NCBI RefSeq assembly: GCF_042453785.1
Contig: NC_091673.1
Location: forward strand, 2,053,501-2,117,500
Source of the DNA: Malus domestica
Taxonomy: Eukaryota > Streptophyta > Magnoliopsida > Rosales > Rosaceae
Direction of reading: 5' to 3'
DNA length: 64,000 nt
Shown: positions 1 through 11,300 of the stretch, piece by piece
Position numbering within the stretch: position 1 is the stretch's first letter
Layout of the letters: every line of letters begins with the position of its first letter
Notes under the pieces: model-generated
Databases searched by the model: none
Told to the model about the DNA's origin: nothing
The model's input: only the letters and a program-made list of their open reading frames with translations
Position numbers and translations under genes: made by a program

Positions 1-3000
1 CATAGCCATCTCCCTCGCCGGCGTCACCGGCTTCAGTCTTTTCGTAAGTCTATCTTCCTTCCATCTTGTTTTAATATCCACTGCTGTTTTTTATGTTTGG
101 TTTCGGGTTGTGTAAATGCCAATTAACCTCACCATACCTAGAATGCACAAAACTTCCATTCTTTTTTTATGAACAAAACTTCCATATCTTTTTGCAATGC
201 GATATTCTAAGCTGCTCCCGCCATTCGTAAGGATTTTGAACTCAAGTCACTATTATTACCAATTGGCTTAACCTATGTATGCAAAACTTCACCTTTGATC
301 TGATCTGTAATTGCCGGATACGGTCCGAATTCCGTATCAATACCACCGAATTGATTTAGTGTCTTGTTCAACCATTTTTAATAATTATTAATTAATTTCT
401 TGTCTACGTGGCTCAAACATTCATGTCAATAAAAAGGTAAGCTTCATACATGTAATGCCATCTTTTAACAGTTAAATTCACAAAACTTAATAAAGGTTCC
501 ATTTGGCAACGAATGTTGATGTACCAATACAACACAGGTTTTACTAATGTGAGAATATTTTATATTATAAGAATGAAACATAGGTTCTATTAATTTAAGA
601 ATATTTTAATATTTTAATAACATTTTGATTAAACAATTAAGAAAATTAATTATTTTGATGTGTTTTCATTTTTGATGATAATAACTATAAAATATAATCG
701 TGAAATTTATAATTATAATATTTTACCATAAAATTAATGTATATTTTTTAACTAATTTAGAACGAATCAAATTAAAACTTGTATTGTCTATGTCTCTCAA
801 GGACAAATGACACTATAGATTATAGCGAATTCCGTAGCGGAACTGAATAGCAAACTTGAATCGTCCTTCGTATTTAGTTTTTCATTAATTAATTTTTTTT
901 TCATTGGGTTGCAATTTGGATCTGGTCTTCTGTGATGTTATTGTACACTGTCCGAAAGACTGCCGTTTGGATTCCACTAGGCATTGACAAATGACCAAAG
1001 CATGAAAAACTGAATGTCTACGGATCCTTTTGCGAGGATTCCCCATATCCTTTAATAGTATTTGTTCATCGTTAATTATGTCCGTTCATCGTATATCGTG
1101 TGATCATAAATTATTTTAAACTTTTTTATTTAAAATTGAATATAAATAGTAACTGATGAAGTCGCACGATATAAAAAATACGATTAAATGATCCTTGAGA
1201 TTCTACAAAGAGAATCCTCATTCTGAAAAACTGACCTGCTAATGTTTAGGGTCCCACAGTTTTTGTTTTTGGGTTTGAAGACCTACGTCATTTTGTGTTC
1301 ATTTGAAAATACTTGTAAAATGGCTAGTAGTGTTTCTAGTAAAAATATATATGGAACTATTCCTTAGTAAAAATGCAAGAGAATCCTAAAAAAACACTTA
1401 AATGCTTTCAACAAAAAGCATCTAAAAACATTCGTGCTAAAAGCACTTTCTCATTCAAAAAGCTCTTCTAAACGAGTCCATAATTAACGCCTAATTACGG
1501 AATGTATGAAGTATTGTGAGTTTAATTGGACTCTGCCACTGCAGATTAATTTGTCTTTCTCATAACTTCTTTGCAACATATTATTTGCAAAGTAAGGGTA
1601 ACACTGCGTAAGATAGACGTTCCCCTGAACCTCGCAAAGCGGAAAACCTTGTTGGCTTGGGTCGCCTATTATAACTCCTTTGTCCCCTGAAATGTTTCAT
1701 GTACAGAAAATTGTTCCCAAACCATGCTGGAATCAATGCTGTGCATGTTGTGTGTATATAGTGTATAACATGGACCTTCTTAAATTTTAATGATAATCTT
1801 ATAACACAAACTTACGGATGATATGGTACGAATTTTAGCGTAGATGTAGTACTAATATCGAAATAATGACGATTTTCGTAGTGTAGATGTTTATAATCTG
1901 TCTCTAATAATCTGTATGAACAGTTGGGAATGGCAAGTGCACTGGAAACTTTATGTGGGCAAGCATATGGAGCTGAGCAATATCAGAAACTTGGACTTCT
2001 AACGTACACTGCTATATTTTCTCTCAACATGGTTTGTCTTCCTTTATCTTTGATATGGATATACACGGAGGAGATACTGATTTTCACCGGTCAAGACCCT
2101 GCGATTTCTCGCGAAGCCGGAAAATACACAATCTTGCTTATTCCTGGTTTATTTGCTTATGCAACTCTTCAACCGCTCATTCGATACTTTCAAACACAAA
2201 GTTTAGTAATGCCTATGCTCGTAACCTCTTTCGTCACCTTTTTATTCCATATTCCTCTCTGCTGGATTCTAATATTCAAGTCTGGATTGAAACACCTTGG
2301 AGGAGCATTAGCAATCGGCATTTCCTATTGGTTGAATGTGATTTTTCTTTGGTTATACATGAAGTTTTCCCCTGCCTGTTCAAAAACTCGTGCTCCAATT
2401 TCGAAGGATATATTCCACGGTATCGGAGAATTCTTTCGCTTTGCCCTCCCTTCTGCAGTAATGCAATGGTAGCCAGTTTCTCCCTGTATTTTAGTTTCAA
2501 GAAGAGATTTCGATATGCTTAATTTCTTAGTCTTACAATTTCTCTTTCCTTTGTCTTGGTTCTTGTTGATGGTTGTAGCCTTGAGTGGTGGTCGTTCGAG
2601 CTGCTTATATTTCTGTCTGGACTTTTACCAAATCCGGCTCTTGAAACTTCAGTTCTGTCTGCATGGTAAGTTTTCTGTTTGTGTTTCATTTCAGTTACTA
2701 AACGATGCAGGAAAAAAAATCCAGTTTGATCTCCATTTAGAAAGCTTCTTGTTATTCTAATTGATTGGTTTGGATAGTCTTCTGGCGATTTCAACGATCT
2801 ATGCAATACCCTATGCGTTTGGTGCTGCAGTAAGGTATGCTCAAACATTGCGCACTTAAGTCTCAACTCTTTAAGTTCCATCAAACTATACGTATTTGCG
2901 TGCTAAATCGCCATGCAGTTAAATTTGCATAAAAAGATCTCTAATAAGCAATAACTTATCTTTTTCTTTCCTTTGGGTGTTGTACAGTACTAGAGTTTCA

Positions 3001-3859
3001 AATGAACTGGGAGCTGGTAACCCACAACGTGCTCGTATAGCTACTTTTGCTGCGATGTTTCTTGCAGTCGCAGAGACAAGTATAACAACCACGACCCTCT
3101 TTGCCTGCCGGAAAGTATTTGGTTACACTTTTAGCAACGAGAAAGAAGTCATCGATTACGTCACAATCATGGTTCCTCTAATTTGCCTGTCTGTCATACT
3201 AGACAGTATGCACGGGGTCCTTACAGGTCAGTTGCCTTATCTTCTGCCGATAGTATTACAGGATTAAGCATTGTTCTAAAGAATAACTTCATTCGTGTTT
3301 GGATCTAATGTTATATGTTTTTTGAACCGCTAAATCAGGTATTGCTAGAGGAACTGGGTGGCAGCACATAGGGGCTTACATCAACCTTGGAGCATATTAT
3401 CTTTGTGGAATCCCCGTTGCTATCGCGTTGGCTTTCTGGGTTCAGCTTAGAGGAAGGGGCCTTTGGATTGGCATACAAGTTGGTGCTTTTGTGCAAGTCA
3501 GTCTGCTCGCTTTAGTAACATGTTGTACAAATTGGGAAAAGCAGGTTAAATCCTCGACCCTAACTCGATCTTCTCCGCATTCATTTTCAAAATTCTCTAT
3601 TTGGTTGCCAAGAAGTCGGGACGAAAGATGAAGAACATTTTCTCTTACGAGTACAACGATATGTTCTTTTTCTTCAAACTCCCTACTTGAAAACCAACCA
3701 CAGACACAACATTTCATTAAGCACGACCTCCTTTCATGTGGTTTCGAGGATATTAATGTTGGTCTTTTTATGTTTCAGGCAAGTAAGGCAAGGGAGAGGA
3801 TATTTGACAGAAGCCCCCTGGAAGTTAATGCCTTGTGTGACAAGGCAGAGAGTAATTAG
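1..3859 (+). CDS. MATE/DTX efflux transporter, copy 1 (5' partial)
   Basis: Multidrug and toxic compound extrusion carrier, DETOXIFICATION type (DTX12-16-like), expected to be a cation-coupled antiporter of organic solutes in the plasma or vacuolar membrane. Coding exons: <2..43, 1924..2468, 2579..2665, 2778..2834, 2988..3226, 3339..3544, 3779..3859. The first exon is cut by the window edge. The joined frame stays open and gives family motifs: [20 protein letters not shown] at the start of exon 2, [10 protein letters not shown] across the exon 2/3 junction, [13 protein letters not shown] across the exon 4/5 junction and [13 protein letters not shown] in exon 6. Exons 2-6 have exactly the same lengths (545, 87, 57, 239, 206) as the second copy at 6424-12577, which shows a tandem duplication. 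The C-terminal tail is longer than in copy 2. No lesion is visible. The substrate cannot be read from sequence. Confidence 0.9.
44..1923 (+). other. Intron 1 of MATE copy 1
   Basis: AT-rich intron with a GTAAGT donor and a CAG acceptor just before TTGGGAATGGC. It contains one MITE-like segment (about 1021-1225) and otherwise nothing coding that I can support. Confidence 0.75.
1021..1225. repeat. MITE-like element, family A, copy 1
   Basis: Short non-coding AT-rich segment with inverted ends (GAGGATTC near 1036 and GAATCCTC near 1211) and the internal motif TCATCGTATATCGTG. The same kind of ends and core recur at about 5507-5695 and 5913-6095. Boundaries are approximate. Confidence 0.5.
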
Positions 3860-4909
3860 TTTTGATTAGCACATTTCTCTCTATCGCGGGATTAAGGAGA
3901 AAGCATTAGCTTTATCCATTCTTCATGCACCGAAATTTTTTGTAATAAGACATTCGAATATGTTTGACACATATTGGCTTGTGACATTCTGTCTTGACTA
4001 CGATCAAGTGAGATCTTTCTCGAGTGCAACACAGTGTCCTGAATCTCAGGATAGCGTCGCGGTTGCTGCTTAAAATCTGTATCAGAATGCACACGGCAAG
4101 TAAGAGCAGCTGAGTTCCGAATCAGCAATTTTATCATGATAAAATATGTGCGGTTGACAAAAACCCAGCTGAGTTATGCAATTTATCAACAATAACCGAT
4201 ACAAATTCACACATCCAGTACAATATTACTTCTTTCTCAACCCCTATATCGAAAGTTAATGTGTACAACATGATTTTTGTCTTTGTATTTTTTTTCATTG
4301 CAAATCAGCCTTACAATATTTGCTCTGTTTTTCTTGCTGTCATATTGGCTGTATACTACCACTCTTTGCATACAGAAATGTAAACTTTGGGCCTCCGAAT
4401 GTCAGAACTTTCTCTTCATCTCTTCATGTATATATTACCTGTTGTGCCTTGGCCCGTTCGTTAGTGCGGAAACGAGATTCAAATTACAACCTCACCAAAA
4501 TCACACTCAGTTGAACAGAATAAAATACAAGAAATAAAGACACCGAGAAATTTACGAGGTTCCCGAAGAGATATTGCTCTTCACTATGAGAATAACAGTA
4601 CAAGTACACATGAGTTAAATCAACATAACCCAATCCCGAATCCCTTGCACACCCACTCATAGAATTTTCCCAAGAGCCTCACTTTACCCCAAGAGTTCTT
4701 TCACTAGAATACTTTTCACTCTAACTCTCTTTTTCTCTCACCCGTGCCCATGCTTTCCCATGGGAGAGCCAAATGCTCTCCCCCTTGGATGCTCTCTGAT
4801 GCTTACCCTCTCACTCGGCAAGCCCTTTCATCCTTCGGCAAATCCTTCCACTTATAACAACAAAAGAAAACCACCTTTGAAAAGGCCACAAATCAAGGGC
4901 TAGACATGA

Positions 4910-4994
4910 TGATGTCTCCCTTTTTCTTTGTCCATTTCTTTAACCAAAAGTAGATGTCTCCCTTTTCCTTTGTTCCTTTCTTTAGCCGAAAGTA
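4910..4994. repeat. Two tandem copies of a ~43-bp unit
   Basis: GATGTCTCCCTTTT...CTTTNNCCNAAAGTAG occurs twice in a row. It sits in a region whose AATTTACGAGGTTC phrase (about 4550) reminds me of plant LTR or TRIM ends, so it may be a degraded retroelement; I could not define LTR borders. Confidence 0.4.
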
Positions 4995-5506
4995 GCTAGC
5001 ACTCCACATGGTTGAGATGAAATTGTTGCCAACTCATAATTATATGAGCCAATCACAACATTACCCAAATCGAAATCCCCAGTATCCGTAGGGTGATCAT
5101 CATCAGCACCTGAGGCGGCCGCGGCTATTGAGTTCCACAGCAGAAGACACCACCATGGAAGACAGCCTGCTATTGCCAAATACAGTAGAGAATGCAACAA
5201 AGAAGTAGTGGTTGTCTAACATGGGTTTTTTTTTTTTTTTTTTTTTTTTTTCAAAGTGAAGAGGTTGGGATGCATCGCAGGATCCATGGGTGCTCTGGTT
5301 CGATCACTAGACTAGCAATATTGATGCATTCTAAGAAGAGGGTTTGTTCGAAGCCGGATGCGACAGGACGAAGAAAATTATTAAATTTGCATCACCGAGA
5401 CAATCCACCGCTTATAGAATTATTTTATCACCATTCACCAACCTTTTTGCAAGGCAATTTACTAAAATAGTAAGCGTAACCAGCTATATACCCGCATATG
5501 GATGAG

Positions 5507-5695
5507 GACGAGGATCCTAGAATCCTCACATTTTATCTGTTTATCGTACATCGTAGAGTCAACTTTCGTTAAATATTATTTGTGTTTAAACTTAAAAATA
5601 AATTTAAAAATAATTTTTAACTGCACATTATGCGATGAACGAATAGGATGTGAAACTCTTTAATATCCTTACAAAAAAATCCGGATGAAATTCAA
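5507..5695. repeat. MITE-like element, family A, copy 2
   Basis: Begins near GAGGATCCTAGAATCCTC, has the internal motif TTATCGTACATCG, then an AAACTTAAAAATAAATTTAAAAA core and a TATCCTT...ATCCGGATG end. Same plan as the copies at 1.0 and 5.9 kb. Edges are approximate. Confidence 0.5.
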
Positions 5696-5912
5696 ATATC
5701 TGTACACATTCATATGAGTGCCTTGCACGTCATGTGTTGATTACACACCAATCGTTGCAGGAAAGAATCTCTTTCGTGTAGAGAGCTCACGGCTGAATCG
5801 AACGCGTGGATTCTCATCTCGTTGCCCAAAATACCATGTGACTCTTGAAACTTCCAAATCTTCACGTATCAAAAGACAATTCGATACGAAAACGCCCAGT
5901 TGCCAACGCGGA

Positions 5913-6095
5913 GAGAGGATCCTGAGATTTTCTAATTATATATATTTATCGTATATCGTGCGATTAATTTTTATCAGATACTATTTATATTTAATTTTAA
6001 ATAAAAAAATATACAATAACTTCTAACGGTATGATATAGGATAAACGAATGTGATTTAAGGATTCTCAAAATCCTCATAAAGAAATCCGATGAAA
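5913..6095. repeat. MITE-like element, family A, copy 3
   Basis: AGAGGATCCT at the left, TTATCGTATATCGTGCGAT inside, and AAGGATTCTC...AATCCTCATAAAG at the right. It lies about 330 bp upstream of the MATE copy 2 start codon, so it could be part of that promoter. Confidence 0.55.
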
Positions 6096-6423
6096 AACCT
6101 CTTGGCCAAGGCAATCAATTGGACAGTAATTACATTGTTTTTTTCGTCAAGGTAATAATTAGTCCTTACCATCAAACAAATTTTTTCATCAAAGTAATAA
6201 TTATGTCCAACCATCAAATAATAATAACAAATAATATAATTAGAGAAAGAGAATGCTACTTTCTGTCAACACCATTTAACGTCAATTTTCATATTAATTT
6301 TATAAAATAATGTGCTAAAATATGAGAAGATAGAGAGTCCATGGAAAATTCCGTTTTTGAGATAATTTCTCTATATATTATGATTGAGTGGAGAATGTAT
6401 AGAGTTGTAACGTTGTAGTTAGC

Positions 6424-8342
6424 ATGGAGAAGATTTTGTTGATAAAAGATGAGGGAGGAGAAGGAGAAGGTCTTGTGAGGAGGAGACAATGCGGTGCGTT
6501 TGGAGGGGAAGTGAAGCGGTTGGGGTACATAGCAGCGCCGATGGTGGCGGTGAATTTGTCACAGTACTTTTTGCAAATAATTTCAATTATGATGGTCGGT
6601 CATCTGGGCCAGCTCTCTCTTTCGAGCACCGCCATTGCCATCTCCTTCTGCGCCGTCTCCGGCTTCAGTCTTCTCGTAAGTCCCCTTCCTTTTTTTTTTT
6701 CCCTTTATTTTAGCCAACTGGATCATCTCATTTAGGGCACGTTTGTTTGACAGGATTAGCAAGGCTTGGACTGGACAGGACTATAGTCCTGTGTTTGGTG
6801 TGCAACCGGATTAGCTTTAATGAGCTTAAGCCGGACTCGGTCGGACTAAAGACCTCCTTAGGTGGTCTTCGCGAGCAACCCCAAAACCCAGCGGATTCGT
6901 AAGCCAGAGCAAACCGAGAGAGTTTCTGCCTTCCCTTCGTCCCTTCGTCCCTTCCTCCTGTCTTCCCTCGTCCTCATCTCTAGGTTCCCTCTCATTTTCG
7001 TTGCCGTGCTCTCTCATCTTCTTCCTCCTCATCCTCCTCTGAGCGCCTTCCTGTCTCTGCATCTGCTCGCCTCATCTGAGTTGTACGGTAAACTTCGATT
7101 CTTCTATTAATTGCATGTATTTGTGTTGTAGAAGGTAATTTTACTGAGTTTTATGTGATTTGATTGTTTTGGGTTTGATAATTTTTGAATCATAGAGATA
7201 TGCACTTGAATAAATTAGGGTTTTGATATTTAGGTGAAATTGAAATTAGGATTTGGGCTTTTCATAAGATGAGATGGAACTTGGGAATTTAGGATGTCAA
7301 TGTTGTAAAACTTGGAAGTCCTACCCATATGTTGTTTTCGATTTTTAAAAATTGGGGTTTCAACAATGGGAGTACTTTGTGCTTGTGTGTGTGTGTCTGC
7401 GTGTGTGTGTGTCTCTGTGTGTGTGTAATGTATGTAGTGTGTGTGTAGTGTATGTAGTGTGTGTATGTATGTACTGTGTTTGCAGTGTGTATGTATGCAG
7501 GGTGTATGCAGTGTGTGTGTACTTGCAGGGTGTGTGTGTAGTGTATGCAGTGTGTGTGTGTAGTGTATGTAGTGTAGTGTGTGTGTGTAGTGTATGTATG
7601 TATGTACTGTGTTTGCAGTGTGTATGTATGCAGTGTGTGTGTGTGTAGTGTATGTAGTGTGTGTGTAGTGTATGTAGTGTGTGTGTAGTGTAGTGTTTGC
7701 AGTGTGTATGTATGCAGTGTGTGTGTGTAGTGTGTTTGCAGTGTGTATGTATGCAGGGGTATGCAGTGTGTGTGTACTTGCAGGGTGTGTGTGTAGTGTA
7801 TGCAGTGTGTGTGTGTAGTGTATGTAGTGTGTGTGTGTGTAGTGTATGTAGTGTGTGTATGTATGTACTGTGTTTGCAGTGTGTATGTATGCAGTGTGTG
7901 TGTGTAGTGTATGTAGTGTGTGTGTATATGTGTAGTGTTTGCAGTGTGTATGTATGCATAATGTGTGTGTAGTGTGTTTGCAGTGTGTATGTATGCATAA
8001 TGTGTGTGTAGTGTGTTTGCAGTGTGTATGTATGCAGGGTGTATGCAGTGTGTGTGTACTTGCAGGGTGTGTGTGTAGTGTATGCAGTGTGTGTGTGTAG
8101 TGTATGTAGTGTGTGTATGTATGTACTGTGTTTGCAGTGTGTATGTATGCAGTGTGTGTGTGTAGTGTATGTAGTGTGTGTATGTATGTACTGTGTTTGC
8201 AGTGTGTATGTATGCAGTGTGTGTGTGTAGTGTATGTAGTGTGTGTATGTATGTACTGTGTTTGCAGTGTGTATGTATATGCAGTGTGTGTGTGTATGCA
8301 CTGTGTGTGTGCAGTGTGTGCAGTGTGTGTGTGTATGTGCAG

Positions 8343-8375
<33 letters not shown>

Positions 8376-11300
8376 ATGCAGTGTGTGTGTGTATGCACTG
8401 TGTGTGTGCAGTGTGTGTGTGCAGTGTGTGTGTGTATGTGCAGTGTGTGTGTGTGTGTGTATGTATGCAGTATGTATGCAGTGTGTGTATGTATGCAGTG
8501 TGCAGTGTGTGTGCAGTGTGTGTGTGTATGCAGTGTGTGTGTGAGTGTGTATGCAGTGTGTGTATGTGTGTATGTATGCGGTATGTATGCAGTGTGTGTG
8601 TGTGTGTGTGCAGTGTGTGTGTGTGTGTGCAGCGTGTGTATGAGTATGTATGCAGTGTGTGTGTGTGTAGTGTATGTATGCAGTGTGTGTGTGTGTAGTG
8701 TATGTATGCAGTGTGTGTGTGTGCAGTGTGTGTATGAGTATGAGTATGTATGTATGCAGTGTGTGCAGTGTGTGTATGAGTATGAGTATGTATGCAGTGT
8801 GTGTGTATGCAGTGTGTGTGTGAGTGTGTATGCAGTGTGTGTGTGTATGTATGCGGTATGTATGCAGTGTGTGTGTGTGTGCAGTGTGTGTGTGTGCAGT
8901 GTGTGTATGAGTATGTATGCAGTGTGTGTGTGTGTGTGTAGTGTATGTATGCAGTGTGTGTGTGTGCAGTGTGTGTATGAGTATGAGTATGTATGTATGC
9001 AGTGTGTGCAGTGTGTGTATGAGTATGAGTATGTATGCAGTGTGTGTGTGTGTATGCAGTGTGTGTGTATGTATGTATGCAGTGTGTGTGTGTGTGTGCA
9101 GTGTGTGTGTGTGTGTATGTATGCAGTATGTATGCAGTGTGCAGTGTGTGTGCAGTGTGTGTGTATGCAGTGTGTGTGTGTGTGTGCGCGTGTGTGTGTG
9201 TGTGAGTATAAAAACAGAGTGTGTGTGTGAAGGTAAGAGTGTGTTGCACTCTGTCCCCGTGTGTGTGTGTGTGTGACTGTGCAGTGTGTGAGTGTGAGTG
9301 TTCAAGGTACTGCAGATCATACTGACATAGCTAATGAACTTGAAGCAATGGGTCTCTCTCCTATGGATCAAATTGATGCATTGTCTCTTATTTTGGATAA
9401 ACCAAAAAATGTGGGAGTGTTCAGGGCAATCAAACCGGAACTCAAGAAAGTGTTCGTCCAAAGGCTTTTAAGCGACAACGCAAGCGGATGAGGATTTTGG
9501 CTAATGTTAACATGGATGTATTTTATTAACGTTAACATGGATGTATTTTATTAATCATACAATCTTATGTTATGACTTATAACTTAGCTTTGCACTAGTA
9601 TTTTGGCTTATGTTAACTAGCCATTTTGTAAATTATGGAGATCTATTTTGGCTAATGTTAACTAATGTTAACTAGGATTTTCTAAATTATGGAGATCTTA
9701 TGTACTTGTATTTGTTGAAGTTGCATGTATTGGCCACTATTATTTTTCTTCTGTTGGGTGATAGAGTTTAAATCAAGCTACATTTGCAAATTAAACCCAA
9801 TTCTATTAGCAGGTAATAGAAACAAAACAATTGTCAATTTTTTTTAAGATTCATAATATACATGGTAAAAATATGCTCCAATTAACCCATATAATGAGAT
9901 TTGTAGCTTTACTCTATTACACAATGGCAAAAATTTGTAGTCCTAGTCTAAGCAAACACAAATCTGGTGAACAGTACTGTTTTTCTTATCCTGCTTCTTA
10001 GTCCGAGACTGCACCAAACGCTTCACTAAGTTAGTCCAGCTTAGTCCAGTCTAAGCCAGTCCAGCTTAGTCCCGGCAGCTAGTCCAGTCCGAGACAGTCC
10101 GGCGCAACAAACGCACCGTTAGGGTTGTTTGGGATTGCTTGTATAGGAAGCACTTATGGTTAAAAGTGTTTCTGCTATAAGTGCTTTATTATGCAAGTGT
10201 CAAATTTTTTATAAGTTTCGAGTGGTTTTGTAGAAAAATTCTAATAGTTTTTTAATAAACATTCGAGTTATGCTTCTCAGGTTAGTACTTTTACAACCCA
10301 TAAACATAGTTAGAAGTGCTTTTACTTGTCAAAAAACACTTCTAGTAGCAATCTCAAACATGCCCTTATACTCTCGTTTGATATAAAATTTGGCGAGTGT
10401 TTGTGTTTAGTGAAGTACGCACAAAATAAAACCGATTATAAACTTTAATCGAAAATTGAACTGAACGACACCAAATAAACAGTAGCGGGGTATTGAACCA
10501 TTGTTTCTATATGACTTATTATATATAGTGGCCTACAAATTCCCGATTCTCTTTCAGAATGCCAACTTTTGCAAGTGTGTGTGTGTATTAGGAGAAACTT
10601 ACTGACACATGGGAGCCATTGTGGTCGTATCTCAAGCCAATAACGCATTACCATATGTGTTAACCTTTCTACATGGTAATTTGTGATTGTCTTAAAATGC
10701 CGTCACGAAAGCATTATCCCTGTTGCCTGTAAATTCTTCTAGTTGTGCATTACCTCAGGCTGAAAATGATCAAAGCTATACCAGTCTTTAAGAACTCGAT
10801 GAAGTTTTCTGATTTGAACGTGTCAAACAGTTTGGAATGGCAAGTGCACTGGAAACTCTCTCTGGTCAAGCATATGGAGCTCAACAATATAAACAACTAG
10901 GACTTCAAATAAACACTGCCATTTTCTCCCTATTCCTAGTTTGTCTCCCTCTGTCTCTTGTGTGGATCTACATGGGAAACATACTGGTTTTCTTGGGACA
11001 AGACCCTCAAATATCCCATGGAGCCGGTAAGTTTGCGAGGATGCTCTTACCCGCTCTCTTCGCTTACGCAGCTCTTCAGCCTCTTTGTAAATACCTTCAG
11101 ACGCAAAGCTTGATCATTCCCTTGCTTGTGAGCTCTTTTGCCTGTCTGTGTTTCCACATTCCGTTTTGTTGGCTTATGGTGTTCAAGTCTGGACAAGGAC
11201 ACCTTGGGGCAGCATTGGCCATCGGTACGTCCTATTGGTTAAATGTGATTCTACTCTTACTGTACGTTAAGTACTCTGCTGCCTGTGCAAGTACTCGGGT

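Larger units (their letters stand above)
3860..6423. other. Intergenic region between the two MATE genes
   Basis: No gene is supported. The region holds an LTR-like or degraded repeat with a short tandem duplication (about 4530-5000), a poly-T run at about 5225-5251, and two family-A MITE copies (about 5507-5695 and 5913-6095). The promoter of MATE copy 2 should lie in the last few hundred bases. A short minus-strand reading frame at 4982-5200 resembles nothing I know. Confidence 0.6.
6735..10118. mobile_element. PIF/Harbinger-like element in MATE copy 2 intron
   Basis: 3384 bp with imperfect terminal inverted repeats. The left end reads GGGCACGTTTGTTTG and the reverse complement of the right end reads CGGTGCGTTTGTTGC. 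The element is flanked by TTA at 6732-6734 and 10119-10121, the 3-bp target duplication typical of PIF/Harbinger. The subterminal parts are rich in AGTCC/GGACT motifs. Inside are a stretch at about 6880-7110 without assignable function, a 1.9-kb TG-rich minisatellite and a short coding remnant at 9301-9491. No transposase is visible, so it is non-autonomous. Confidence 0.7.

Noticed and set aside
4982-5200. 73-codon minus-strand frame with a hydrophobic start and DFDLGNVVIGSYNYELAT
   Set aside because: It lies in repeat-like sequence next to a poly-T run, with no recognisable family; evidence is too weak to call a gene.
7230-9461. Open frames of 350-743 codons on both strands (His/Thr/Leu/Tyr-rich on minus, Cys/Val-rich on plus)
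   Set aside because: They are translations of the TG-rich minisatellite, which lacks stop codons; no start context, domain or codon bias supports a protein.
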